Notes: generated from the letters alone by a model not told the origin. A stretch of 64,000 nt of DNA from JAFAZJ01 sp050183765 (GCA_050183765.1 JBFXAZ010000013.1:5068-69067), one strand, 5' to 3'. Shown: positions 50,668 to 61,084, counted from the first letter of the stretch. A program made the numbers and translations.

Positions 50668-52107
50668 TCACGCCGCCATCGAGTCGATGCGCGGCAGGTG
50701 GGCGATCGCGTTGGCGTAGTGGGCCAGCAACGGCCTCTCCGCCGCGACCGCGGCGTAGAGCCCGTCCTCGCTGACGGCGGCCAGCCGACGCAGGGTCAGC
50801 ATGCGCAAGCCCACAAGGATGGCATAGTCGCGATCGCCGCGCGGCAGGTAGATCTTGGCGCCGGCGGCGCCCAGGTCATCCAGCAGAACGGCGCAACGGC
50901 CCTTCAGTTCCAGCTCGTCGATCGGCTCCTCGGCCTCGAGCAGCACGCTCGACACCAGTGACACCGGCAGCACCGGCACGACCTTGCCGATACCCACCAT
51001 GATGTCGTCGGCCAGGGCGCCGACCGCTTCGAAGCGGCGCTCCTTGTCGAGCTTGCGCAGATCGCCGCCGAAACGATCCGCCGTGCGCGCCAACCAGTCG
51101 CGCGCGGAGATCGGCGCGCCGAAATTCACGCAGGCATAGCCGAAGCTGTACCAACGCCCACGCAGCATCTGGCCGATGTTGCGCACGGCGAAGCGCAAGG
51201 TGGTCTTGATGGCGAAGCCGGCGCCGCGCCGCGGCGCATCGGCGTCGCCGGCGCGCAATTGCGTGCGGTCCTCCAGCACGCGGTCGTAGTTGATGCCGAC
51301 GGGCACGAAGACGATGTCGCGCGGGCCCTGCGGGTCGAACGACTTGAGCGCATAGTCCACGAGCCCCAGACGCGGCGGCCTGAGCTTGCCATCTCGTGAC
51401 AGGCCGCCTTCGGGATACATGGCCTGCGCCACGCCGGCCTCGGTCGCCATGTGCACGTAGCGCTCCAGCACGCGGCGATAGAGCGGGTTGTTGGAGTTGC
51501 GGCGCACGAAATAGGCGCCCATCGAGCGGATCAGCTGCTGCAGCGGCCAGATGCGCGCCCATTCGCCCACGGCGTAGGAAAGCGCCGTGCGCTCGGCGGC
51601 GAGGAAGGCCACCAGCACGTAGTCCATGTTGCTGCGGTGGTTCATGACGAAGACGATGGTGGCGTCGGGCGGCACCTGCGCATGGGCGATGTCGTCGACA
51701 TAGCCCAGCCGCACGCGATAGAGCGCGCGTGCGAAGGCGCGGGCCAGCGCGTAGCCGACGCGGAAATAGATGTAGGCGTTGAAGGCCGGCACGATCTCGC
51801 GGGCGTAGCCGTAGGCCTCGGCCATCGCCGCCTCGCGCGGAATGTTCTCGACCTTGGCCTTCTCGTTGGCGGCAGCGACCACCTGCGGATCGTAGACCAG
51901 GCGATCGACCAGCACCTGGCGGCGGGTGAGCTGGAACGGCTTGATCTCGATGCGCAGCCGGCGGTTGACGCTGTCGATCAGCCGGTTGACGCGGCGGCGC
52001 AGGATCCAGCGGCCCGAGGGGATCAGCAGGCGGTCGAGCAGCGACCAGGCCGCGAAGACGGCGATCGCCGCGAACAGCCACAGCGGCACCGTCACCGGTT
52101 CGGTCAT
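50668..52107 (-). CDS. Acylglycerol-phosphate acyltransferase family protein (PlsB/PlsC-like)
   Basis: 479 aa from ATG 52107 (52134 possible). One N-terminal membrane segment, then a PlsC-type acyltransferase domain. The H-x4-D site is VFVMNHRSNMDYVLVAFLAA and the phosphate-binding block is MYPEGGLSRDGKLRPPR. The C-terminal part (VLPVSLVSSVLLEAEEP) resembles the longer glycerol-3-phosphate acyltransferase branch. Expected membrane-associated enzyme of phospholipid synthesis. It is followed by the YihY gene after 12 bases; both may act in envelope lipid assembly. Confidence 0.88.
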   Translation of the reverse strand: MTEPVTVPLWLFAAIAVFAAWSLLDRLLIPSGRWILRRRVNRLIDSVNRRLRIEIKPFQLTRRQVLVDRLVYDPQVVAAANEKAKVENIPREAAMAEAYGYAREIVPAFNAYIYFRVGYALARAFARALYRVRLGYVDDIAHAQVPPDATIVFVMNHRSNMDYVLVAFLAAERTALSYAVGEWARIWPLQQLIRSMGAYFVRRNSNNPLYRRVLERYVHMATEAGVAQAMYPEGGLSRDGKLRPPRLGLVDYALKSFDPQGPRDIVFVPVGINYDRVLEDRTQLRAGDADAPRRGAGFAIKTTLRFAVRNIGQMLRGRWYSFGYACVNFGAPISARDWLARTADRFGGDLRKLDKERRFEAVGALADDIMVGIGKVVPVLPVSLVSSVLLEAEEPIDELELKGRCAVLLDDLGAAGAKIYLPRGDRDYAILVGLRMLTLRRLAAVSEDGLYAAVAAERPLLAHYANAIAHLPRIDSMAA

Positions 52108-52140
52108 CCCCGCGTCACCCTCCGATTTTCCCAACCGTAG

Positions 52141-52274
52141 CTACCTTGCCCCGGAGGGGGAAGGTGCCGAAGGCGGATGGGGGATATCGAAGGCGGACGC
52201 CGAACGCGTTGAGACATCCCCCATCCGTCACGCCGCTATGCGGCGCGCCACCTTCCCCCTCCGGGGGAAGGTAG
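52141..52274. repeat. Intergenic inverted repeat with nested hairpins
   Basis: Between the acyltransferase and thiolase genes. The outer 26 bases of each end match 25 of 26 as inverted copies (CTACCTTnCCCCGGAGGGGG and following AAGGTG), and an inner 11 bases (GGATGGGGGAT) also pair. Each outer arm is itself a small palindrome (ACCTTCCCCC-TCC-GGGGGAAGGT). The inner segments differ: the right holds a further hairpin CGCCGC-ATA-GCGGCG. It looks like a mobile or dispersed palindromic unit rather than a gene terminator. Confidence 0.82.
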
Positions 52275-52303
52275 ATACGGTCGCGACCCCAAGGGAGGAG
52301 CGG

Positions 52304-53437
52304 ATGGCCTATATCGCCGGTGTCGGCACCACGCGCTTCGGCCAGCATCCCGGCAGCACGACGCCGGGCCTGATGGCCGAGGCCGCGCGCCTGGCGCTGG
52401 AGGATGCCGGCCTGGCCCGGCGCGACATCGACGGCGTGCTGTGCGGCTACGCCACCACCATGCCGCACATCATGCTGGCCACGGTCTTCGCCGAGCATTT
52501 CGGGCTGAAGCCCGCCTACGCCCACGCCATGCAGGCCGGCGGCGCCACCGGCGTGGCGATGGCCATGCTGGCCTCGATCCTCGTCGATTCGGGCCGCTGC
52601 AGGACGGTGTTGATCGTCGGCGCCGAGAACCGCGCCAGCGGCCAGACCCGCGACCAGTCGATCCAGACCCTGGCCCAGGCCGGACACCCCGACTACGAGG
52701 TGCCTTATGGCGCCACCATCCCGGCCTATTACGGCCTGCTGGCGGCGCGCTACATGCACCAGTTCGGCCTGACCCAGGAGGACCTTGCATCGCTGGCGGT
52801 GGTCATGCGCCGCCAGGCATCGCGCCATCCCGAGGCGCATCTGCGCGAGCCTTTCACGCTCGAGCAGGCGATGGCGTCCAAGCCGATCGCGCTGCCGCTG
52901 CACCTGCTGGATTGCTGCCCGATCTCCGATGGCGGCGTCGCCATGGTGATCGCGCGCGATCCGACCAGTGCGGCGCGCGTGAGGGTGCGCGGCGCAGGCC
53001 AGGCGCACCTGCACCAGCACATCTCGATGGCCCGCGACTGGGCCGACATGGGTGCGAAGCGTGCCGCCGACCTGGCCTTCGCCGAGGCACGCATGGGGCT
53101 GACGGACATCCAGCACCTCGCGGTCTACGATTCCTTCACCATCACGCTGGTCATGCTCCTGGAGGAAATCGGCTTCGTCGCGCGCGGCCGGTCGGGCGAA
53201 GCGGCGCGGGCGGGGCGCTTCGAGATCGGCGGCGACCTGCCGCTGAACCTGCATGGTGGGCTGTTGTCCTTCGGGCATTGCGGCGTTGGCGGCGGCATGG
53301 CGCATCTCGCCGAGGCGCAGCGCCAGCTCAGCGGCCGTGCCGGCGATCGGCAGGCGGGCTCGCCCGCCACCGCCTACGTGCACGGCGACGGCGGCGTGAT
53401 GTCCTCGCATGTCGCGATGATCCTGGAACGGGTGTGA
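52304..53437 (+). CDS. Thiolase-fold protein (SCP-x/lipid-transfer type) without nucleophilic cysteine
   Basis: 377 aa from ATG 52304 with GGGAGGAG upstream. Family motifs: GVGTTRFGQHPG, AGGATGVAMAMLASILVDSG, DCCPISDGGVAMVIARDP, and LHGGLLSFGHCGVGGGMAHL with the C-terminal GHxxG active-site loop. In degradative thiolases the first catalytic loop contains a Cys (xGGCASG-like); here it is AGGATG, so a standard thiolase reaction is unlikely. The pattern resembles Ltp2-type retro-aldolases or lipid-transfer acyl-CoA proteins that need a DUF35 partner, and such a gene follows by 2 bases. Confidence 0.87.
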   Translation: MAYIAGVGTTRFGQHPGSTTPGLMAEAARLALEDAGLARRDIDGVLCGYATTMPHIMLATVFAEHFGLKPAYAHAMQAGGATGVAMAMLASILVDSGRCRTVLIVGAENRASGQTRDQSIQTLAQAGHPDYEVPYGATIPAYYGLLAARYMHQFGLTQEDLASLAVVMRRQASRHPEAHLREPFTLEQAMASKPIALPLHLLDCCPISDGGVAMVIARDPTSAARVRVRGAGQAHLHQHISMARDWADMGAKRAADLAFAEARMGLTDIQHLAVYDSFTITLVMLLEEIGFVARGRSGEAARAGRFEIGGDLPLNLHGGLLSFGHCGVGGGMAHLAEAQRQLSGRAGDRQAGSPATAYVHGDGGVMSSHVAMILERV

Positions 53438-53439
53438 GC

Positions 53440-53829
53440 ATGAGCTTCAGCGCCAATCCCCAGGCCCAGGCTTTCTGGCAACAGGTGCAGGAGGGCCGCA
53501 TCGTCTATGCGCGCTGCTGCGCCGATCATTGCGGCGCGCCGCAATTCCCGCCCAAGCCGCGATGCGATGTCTGCGACGGCGAGCGCATGGAGATGCGGGA
53601 GGCCAACGGCACCGGCACCATCTTCTCGATCACCGTGGTGCACCGCCCGCCATCCGACGCGCTGCGACAGCACGCGCCCTATGGCATCGCGCTGATCGAT
53701 CTCGACGAGGGCTTCCGCATGATGGCGCATGCCGATCCCGGCCTGGCGATCGGCGCCCGCGTGCGCGCCAGCTTCGTCGCCTTCGGCGATCGAATCGTGC
53801 CGCGCTTCGCCGCCGATCAGAAGCCGTAG
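53440..53829 (+). CDS. Zn-ribbon/OB-fold DUF35 protein
   Basis: 129 aa. The N-terminal zinc ribbon has CCADHCGAPQFPPKPRCDVC; an OB-fold follows with GTIFSITVVHRPPSDALRQH and PYGIALIDLDEGFRMMAHAD. DUF35 proteins bind acyl-CoA and form complexes with thiolase-like enzymes; it overlaps none but lies 2 bases after the thiolase-fold gene. Its 3' end overlaps the convergent amidohydrolase by 13 bases. Start ATG 53440. Confidence 0.92.
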   Translation: MSFSANPQAQAFWQQVQEGRIVYARCCADHCGAPQFPPKPRCDVCDGERMEMREANGTGTIFSITVVHRPPSDALRQHAPYGIALIDLDEGFRMMAHADPGLAIGARVRASFVAFGDRIVPRFAADQKP

Positions 53830-54716
53830 AGCTTCGCCGGATTGTCGACCAGCACGCGCTTGCGCAAGGCGGCGTCGGGCATCCAGCGGCCCAGCGTCTC
53901 CAGCGTCTCGCCGGTGTGGAACATCACCTTGGCACGGTGCGTGTGCGGCCAGTCGGTGCCCCAGACCAGCCGGTCCGGCCGCGCCGCGATCAGGCCCATG
54001 GCGACATCGTCAGTGTCGCTCCATTCGTGGTCCTGCAGGCTGTTGCGGTAGGCACCGGAAATCTTCACCCAGGTGCGGCCGGTCTTCAGCAGGTCGAGCA
54101 TGACCTGATAGGCGGGATTCGCCACGCCGTCGGGCGCCTTGATATAGGCCATGTGGTCGATCACCACGTCGACCGGCAGCGCCGGCAGGCGTGGCGCCAC
54201 CTCGACCAGACGCTCGGGCGTGGTCAGCAGCTGGATATGCCAGCCCATAGGCGCGACGCGGGCCGCGAGAACCTCCAGCGCCTCGAAGCCGATGCCGCCG
54301 CCGGTCGTGACATTGAAGCGCAGGCCACGCACACCCGCCTCGTCGAGCATCTGCAATTCGGCGTCCGGCACGTCGGGCGCGCACACCGCGACGCCGCGCA
54401 ACCGTTTGGGATGGTCGCGCAAGGTCTCGACCATCAGGCCGTTGTCGGTGCCGTGCACGCTGATCTGGACCAGCACGCCGTGCGTCAGGCCCAACCCGTC
54501 GAGCATGCGCAGATATTGCGCCTCACTGGCCGCTGGTGGCGTATAGCCGCGCGCGGCGACGAACGGATGCTCCTCGCCATCGCCGATGACGTGGGCATGG
54601 CAGCAGCAGGCGCCGAAGGGCACGGGCCAGGCCGGCGCCCGCATCTCGGGTCGCGGCCCGGCGCAGAGAGGCGCTTGCTCCGTGGCGAGCGGGTGGCTGA
54701 GCGCACCGTGGGCCAT
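53817..54716 (-). CDS. Amidohydrolase family protein (2-pyrone-4,6-dicarboxylate lactonase-like)
   Basis: 299 aa. The N-terminal HxH of the barrel is FGACCCHAHVIGDGEEHPF (His-Ala-His), and other expected sites are VDVVIDHMAYIKAPDG, WVKISGAYRNS and DRLVWGTDWPHTHR (Trp-Gly-Thr-Asp-Trp-Pro-His). This is the amidohydrolase_2 group with LigI-like lactonases. The substrate is unknown: it may hydrolyse a lactone, dihydropyrone or aromatic acid. It is convergent with the DUF35 gene, overlapping 13 bases, and is not part of its operon. Confidence 0.88.
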   Translation of the reverse strand: MAHGALSHPLATEQAPLCAGPRPEMRAPAWPVPFGACCCHAHVIGDGEEHPFVAARGYTPPAASEAQYLRMLDGLGLTHGVLVQISVHGTDNGLMVETLRDHPKRLRGVAVCAPDVPDAELQMLDEAGVRGLRFNVTTGGGIGFEALEVLAARVAPMGWHIQLLTTPERLVEVAPRLPALPVDVVIDHMAYIKAPDGVANPAYQVMLDLLKTGRTWVKISGAYRNSLQDHEWSDTDDVAMGLIAARPDRLVWGTDWPHTHRAKVMFHTGETLETLGRWMPDAALRKRVLVDNPAKLYGF

Positions 54717-54793
54717 AGGTCATCTCCCGGGATGCGACGGTCGTTGCCGCCTTGCCCGCCAGTCAACCACCTCCCGCCGCGCGCGACAAACCC

Positions 54794-55021
54794 TCAGCCG
54801 TCGGTCGTGCGCACGATGTACGTCCCCAGCATGCCGAGCGTACCGCAGATCCACAGAATCACCGCGAAGACGGGCTCGTGCGCCAAGGCCGCCAGCGCCA
54901 GGCAGACAAGGGTGAAGGCGATATGCATCGACGCGAAGAATACGATACGACGGAACACCGAGAAGCTGTCTTCGTGGGCGCGCAGCTCGCGATCTGGTAA
55001 CGGGACGGGAATCGTGGCCAT
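54794..55021 (-). CDS. Small two-helix membrane protein, unknown function
   Basis: 75 aa. A short charged start (MATIPVPLPDRELRAHEDSF) is followed by two hydrophobic helices (FFASMHIAFTLVCLALAALA and FAVILWICGTLGMLGTYIVR). The layout resembles aa3-type oxidase subunit IV-like or DUF-type small membrane proteins. ATG 55021, AGGAGG upstream. Divergent from msrA. Confidence 0.6.
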   Translation of the reverse strand: MATIPVPLPDRELRAHEDSFSVFRRIVFFASMHIAFTLVCLALAALAHEPVFAVILWICGTLGMLGTYIVRTTDG

Positions 55022-55191
55022 GGCTCAATCCTCCTGGGACCGGAACGGAAGCCAGTCCGGCAGGGTTCCCGAGTCATGGCCGCGCAGGCGTGCCGGCTGG
55101 CTGAACGGATGGTCACATCTGCGCGCGCATCCGTTGACGACAGGTGGCTTCGCGCCCACCTTTGGCGCGGCGGGTTCGAGGGAGATCACCC

Positions 55192-55866
55192 ATGTTTCTA
55201 TCGATGCTGTCCAAGAAGGCCAGGATGCCGGCGCCCGACCAGGCGCTCAGCGGCCGGGCGGACTACGTGTTCGAGATTCCGGACACCCACTTCGTCAACG
55301 GCAACCGTATCCGGCCGCCGTTCCCCGCCGGGCTGGAATCGGCGCAGTTCGGCATGGGCTGCTTCTGGGGCGCGGAGCGCAAGTTCTGGCAGGCGCCGGG
55401 CGTCTACAGCACGGCGGTCGGCTATGCCGCCGGCTTCACGCCGCACCCGACCTACGAGGAGGTCTGCTCCGGCATGACCGGCCACAACGAGGTGGTGAAG
55501 GTGTGGTGGGACCCGAAGCTGACCAGCTTCGAGGCGATGCTCAAGGTGTTCTGGGAGAGCCACGACCCGACCCAGGGCATGCGCCAGGGCAACGACGTCG
55601 GCACGCAGTATCGTTCGGGCATCTACGTCGAGAACCCAGCGCAGCGCACGGCGGCCGAAGCGTCGAAGACGATGTACCAGGCGGCGCTGGGCCAGCGCGG
55701 TTTCGGCGCGATCACGACCGAGATCCTCGACGCGCCCGCGTTCTACTACGCCGAGGACTATCATCAGCAGTACCTGGCGAAGGTGCCCAACGGCTATTGC
55801 GGCCTGGGCGGCACCGGCGTGTCCTGCCCGATCGGCACCGGTGTGACGGCCAGCGCCGCCAGCTAA
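55192..55866 (+). CDS. msrA: Peptide-methionine (S)-S-oxide reductase MsrA
   Basis: 224 aa from ATG 55192 (GAGGGAGAT upstream); a longer frame is not needed. The catalytic loop AQFGMGCFWGAERKFWQAPG contains the GCFWG nucleophile; GYAAGFTPHPTYEEVCSGMT and HNEVVKVWWDPKLTSFEAML follow, and the C terminus has a second cysteine set (NGYCGLGGTGVSCPIG) usable as resolving cysteines. Repairs oxidised methionine. Its last four bases overlap the convergent DsrE-like gene. Confidence 0.97.
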   Translation: MFLSMLSKKARMPAPDQALSGRADYVFEIPDTHFVNGNRIRPPFPAGLESAQFGMGCFWGAERKFWQAPGVYSTAVGYAAGFTPHPTYEEVCSGMTGHNEVVKVWWDPKLTSFEAMLKVFWESHDPTQGMRQGNDVGTQYRSGIYVENPAQRTAAEASKTMYQAALGQRGFGAITTEILDAPAFYYAEDYHQQYLAKVPNGYCGLGGTGVSCPIGTGVTASAAS

Positions 55867-56333
55867 AGCGTCACGAGCTGGCTACCCGCCGGCGTCGCGT
55901 CCAGCAGGGTGACGATGCCGGCGATCTCGTGCGGCACGTCCTTGCGCAGGGCGTCGCGATCGATGTTCTGCGCCCGCAGGCCCATCTCGCAGACGATGAC
56001 GCGCACACCCATCTCGACGCAGGCCGACAGCAGGGTCTCGAAGTCGCCGACGCCGCGCGCCTTGTAGGCGTTGTCGCGGGTGACGCCGGCGTCGAGCGCA
56101 TCGGCGAAGCCGGCACGGCCGTCCGACGACGAGCCGTCATCGGCCGGCAGGCGCTGCCACAGCGGCTCGCCCGACTTGGCGTGCATCAGCGCCGTGATCG
56201 CCTTCTGGGTGAAGAACAGCGTCGTCGGCCGCCCCACGGCGCGCGCCGCCGCGGCCATCGCCAGGGCGTAGTGCACGCGCTCGTAGTCGCCCGAGAGCGC
56301 GATGATCGACAGCGCAGGTGGTGTGTCAGCCAC
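55863..56333 (-). CDS. DsrE/DsrF-like family protein
   Basis: 156 aa from GTG 56333 with ACGAGG before it. The opening LSIIALSGDYERVHYALAMA and the later VIVCEMGLRAQNIDRD, with a conserved cysteine, match the DsrE/peroxiredoxin-like fold family. It overlaps the upstream MoeB-like gene by 8 bases (coupled). Members often relay sulfur; together with MoeB this suggests a sulfur-transfer function, but a persulfide acceptor is not identified. Confidence 0.82.
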   Translation of the reverse strand: MADTPPALSIIALSGDYERVHYALAMAAAARAVGRPTTLFFTQKAITALMHAKSGEPLWQRLPADDGSSSDGRAGFADALDAGVTRDNAYKARGVGDFETLLSACVEMGVRVIVCEMGLRAQNIDRDALRKDVPHEIAGIVTLLDATPAGSQLVTL

Positions 56334-57150
56334 AATAGACCTCGTCGTAGCTGGCGCGCGCCAACGGCGCATCGAGTGACGTGATCGCCGGATGCGCGCC
56401 GCACAACGGACAGTCGTCGCGTTTCTGGATCTCGAGGCGCTCGACCGAGGCGCCCAGCGCGTCGTAGAGCAGCAGCGTGCCGGACAGCGACGCGCCGACG
56501 CCGAGAATCTCCTTCACCACCTCGGTCGCCTGCCAGGCGCCGATGGTGCCGGCCATCGCACCCAGCACGCCGGCGGCGGCGCAGCTCGGCACCGCATCGG
56601 GCGGCGGCGGCTCGGGGAACAGGCAGCGATAGCAGGGGTGCGGCGCGCCCAAATGCGCCTTCCATGTCGAGAGCTGCGCCTCGAAGCGCAGGATCGCGGC
56701 CGCCACCAAGGTGCGGCGCGCGAGGAAGCAGGCATCGGTCAGCAGGTAGCGGGTGGCGAAATTGTCCGAGCCGTCGGCGACGATGTCGTAGCCTTCGACC
56801 AGCGCCATCGCGTTGTCGGCGGTGAGCCGCTCGGCGATGGTCACCACCTCGCAGTCGGGGTTGATCTCGGCCAGCGCGCGCCGCGCGCTGTCGACCTTGC
56901 GCACGCCCAGATCGGCGGTGCGATGGATCACCTGGCGCTGCAGGTTCGACAGGCTGACCGTGTCGTGATCGATCACGCCCAAAGTACCGATGCCGGCGGC
57001 GCCGAGGTATTGCAGCAGCGGCGCGCCCAGCCCGCCGGCACCGACCACCAGCACCCGGGCCTGGCGCAGCTTCGCCTGACCGATGCCGCCGATCTCCGGC
57101 AGGATGATGTGGCGCGCATAGCGCTGAAGCTGGGCTTCGGTGAAGTCCAT
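56326..57150 (-). CDS. moeB: MoeB/ThiF/HesA family adenylyltransferase
   Basis: 274 aa. Starts MDFTEAQLQRYARHIILPEI, then the dinucleotide site VLVVGAGGLGAPLLQYLGAA, the catalytic Arg in SNLQRQVIHRTAD and DIVADGSDNFATRYLLTDAC. Two zinc Cys pairs: HPCYRCLFP and CPLCGAHP. It activates the C terminus of a ubiquitin-like sulfur carrier (MoaD or ThiS type) with ATP. The shorter size lacks a rhodanese domain, so it is MoeB-like rather than a fused UBA4. It is coupled with a DsrE-like protein. Confidence 0.93.
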   Translation of the reverse strand: MDFTEAQLQRYARHIILPEIGGIGQAKLRQARVLVVGAGGLGAPLLQYLGAAGIGTLGVIDHDTVSLSNLQRQVIHRTADLGVRKVDSARRALAEINPDCEVVTIAERLTADNAMALVEGYDIVADGSDNFATRYLLTDACFLARRTLVAAAILRFEAQLSTWKAHLGAPHPCYRCLFPEPPPPDAVPSCAAAGVLGAMAGTIGAWQATEVVKEILGVGASLSGTLLLYDALGASVERLEIQKRDDCPLCGAHPAITSLDAPLARASYDEVYCG

Positions 57151-57187
57151 GCCGGCGCTTATAGCACGCCACTGCCCGATCAAGCGC

Positions 57188-57511
57188 TCAGCGCTTGACC
57201 TTGAAGAACGGCACCTCGTTCATGATCTGGTTGTTCTGCTGCACCAGCGCGCCCAGCTCGGCGCTCTTCTTCATATAGGTCTGCCAGTCGGGATCGGCCT
57301 GCATCGCGGCGCGCTTCTTGGCGCGGTCGGCGGCGTCGTCATAGGCCCAGATGTGCACGAAGCTGTTGACCAGCCCGGTCTCGGTGACGGCGTAGAACAC
57401 CGGCTGGCCGAGGTGCTTGGTCTGCGGCGCCTTGCCGAACTCCTCGTAGAGCTTGAGATGGGCGGCGATGGTGCCCGGGCGACAGACATAGGTGCGCATA
57501 TCGAAGATCAT
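57188..57511 (-). CDS. NIPSNAP family protein
   Basis: 107 aa from ATG 57511, CAGGAGGAAACG upstream. The pattern MIFDMRTYVCRPGTIAAHLK, LYEEFGKAPQTKHLGQPVFY, NSFVHIWAYDDAADRAKKRA and DPDWQTYMKK is a ferredoxin-like alpha/beta barrel of the NIPSNAP family. Function of bacterial members is unclear. It stands alone after moeB, which it precedes by 37 bases on the same strand. Confidence 0.93.
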   Translation of the reverse strand: MIFDMRTYVCRPGTIAAHLKLYEEFGKAPQTKHLGQPVFYAVTETGLVNSFVHIWAYDDAADRAKKRAAMQADPDWQTYMKKSAELGALVQQNNQIMNEVPFFKVKR

Positions 57512-57578
57512 GACGTTTCCTCCTGGAGGCGTTGGACGAAGCGGAGCGTAGAGCTTATCCCGCATGGGCGGAATGCTT

Positions 57579-57645
57579 CTGTCATTCCGAGCGACGCGAG
57601 GAATCTAGCGGACTTCTGGATTCCTCGCTGCGCTCGGAATGACAG
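57579..57645. repeat. Intergenic inverted repeat (dispersed palindrome type)
   Basis: CTGTCATTCCGAGCG...GAGGAATC and its inverted copy (25 of 28 bases) flank an 11-base centre, giving a long hairpin between the NIPSNAP and cysK genes. The ATTCCGAGCG/CGCTCGGAAT sequence is a form common as a dispersed palindromic repeat in many bacterial genomes. No T-run, so not a usual terminator. Confidence 0.82.
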
Positions 57646-57670
57646 GACGCGCGCGTGACTCCCTTCCGCT

Positions 57671-58630
57671 CTAGTACCCATCGAACAGCGCGGTCGAGAG
57701 GTAGCGTTCGGCGAAGGACGGTACGATCACGACGATGCGCTTGCCCTCGTTCTCCGTCTTGGCGCCGAGCTCGAGGGCTGCGGCGATGGCGGCGCCCGAG
57801 GAAATGCCCACCGGCAGGCCTTCGACCGAGGCGACCTCGCGCGACGTGGCATAGGCGTTGGCGTTGGCGATGCGGATGATGCCGTCGATCACACCCTTGT
57901 TGAGGATGTCGGGCACGAAGCCGGCACCGATGCCCTGGATGGGATGCGCGCCCGGCGGTCCGCCCGACAGCACGGCGCTGTCCTCCGGCTCCACCGCATA
58001 GACCTTGAGACCGGGCAGGCGTGGCTTCAGCACCTCGGCGACGCCGGTGATGGTGCCGCCTGTTCCGACACCGGCGACGAAGATGTCGAGCTGGCCGCCG
58101 GTGTCCTTCCAGATCTCCTCGGCCGTGGTCCGGCGATGGATCTCGGGGTTGGACGGGTTCTGGAACTGCTGCGGCATGAAGCTGTCGGGGATCGTCTTCA
58201 GCAACTCCTCGGCGCGCGCGATGGCGCCCTTCATGCCCTTCTCGCGTGGCGTCAGGTCGAGCTCGGCGCCGAGAAAGCGCAGCATCTTGCGCCGCTCGAC
58301 CGACATCGATTCCGGCATGGTCAGGATCAGGCGATAGCCCTTGGCCGCGGCGACGAAGGCGAGACCAATGCCGGTATTGCCCGAGGTCGGCTCGACCAGG
58401 GTCGATTTCCCTGGAGTGATCCGGCCGGCCTTCTCGGCGGCCTCGATCATCGCTACGCCGATGCGGTCCTTCACCGAGGCCAGCGGATTGAAGAATTCCA
58501 GCTTGGCGACGATCTCGGCCTTCACGCCGCGCTTGGCCGTCAGCTTCGACAGGCGGACCAGGGGCGTGGCGCCGATGGTGTCGACGATGCTGTCGTAGAT
58601 GCGGCCGCGGAATTCCGGCGTGGCAGCCAT
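57671..58630 (-). CDS. cysK: Cysteine synthase A
   Basis: 319 aa from ATG 58630, with GGGGGAG upstream. PLP enzyme of fold II: PLP-Lys in FFNPLASVKDRIGVAMIEAA, PTSGNTGIGLAFVAA for the substrate-loop, and the phosphate-binding VAGVGTGGTITGVAEVL; GISSGAAIAA closes the fold. It forms cysteine from O-acetylserine and sulfide. Single gene, terminated upstream side by the pnp hairpin. Confidence 0.96.
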   Translation of the reverse strand: MAATPEFRGRIYDSIVDTIGATPLVRLSKLTAKRGVKAEIVAKLEFFNPLASVKDRIGVAMIEAAEKAGRITPGKSTLVEPTSGNTGIGLAFVAAAKGYRLILTMPESMSVERRKMLRFLGAELDLTPREKGMKGAIARAEELLKTIPDSFMPQQFQNPSNPEIHRRTTAEEIWKDTGGQLDIFVAGVGTGGTITGVAEVLKPRLPGLKVYAVEPEDSAVLSGGPPGAHPIQGIGAGFVPDILNKGVIDGIIRIANANAYATSREVASVEGLPVGISSGAAIAAALELGAKTENEGKRIVVIVPSFAERYLSTALFDGY

Positions 58631-58669
58631 TGCGCGCACTCCCCCAGGGTTCTTGGCCTCGACCCTAGC

Positions 58670-58702
58670 ACAAACGAAAACGGCGGCCCGCAGGCCGCCG
58701 TT
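58670..58702 (-). terminator. Rho-independent terminator after pnp
   Basis: On the minus strand AACGGCGGCC and GGCCGCCGTT form a 10-bp stem with a 4-base loop, followed by TTCGTTTG. It is 23 bases after the pnp stop. Confidence 0.85.
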
Positions 58703-58724
58703 CGTCTTGTGCGCTTCCCCTGGA

Positions 58725-60908
<2,184 letters not shown>

Positions 60909-61084
60909 AACGGTCAGTCCTTTCCCAATCGACGCCACGCCCCGTGACGCGCGCCGCCCGCCGATCGCCCTATGCGATGACGGGACCGCCGGAACCGCTC
61001 GCTCTCGCCCCTGGTCCGACGGTTGTCCTGCGAAAGTCGAGGCGCCGGTCGCGTTACCGCACGGGTAACCGGTGCCTCGACGCG

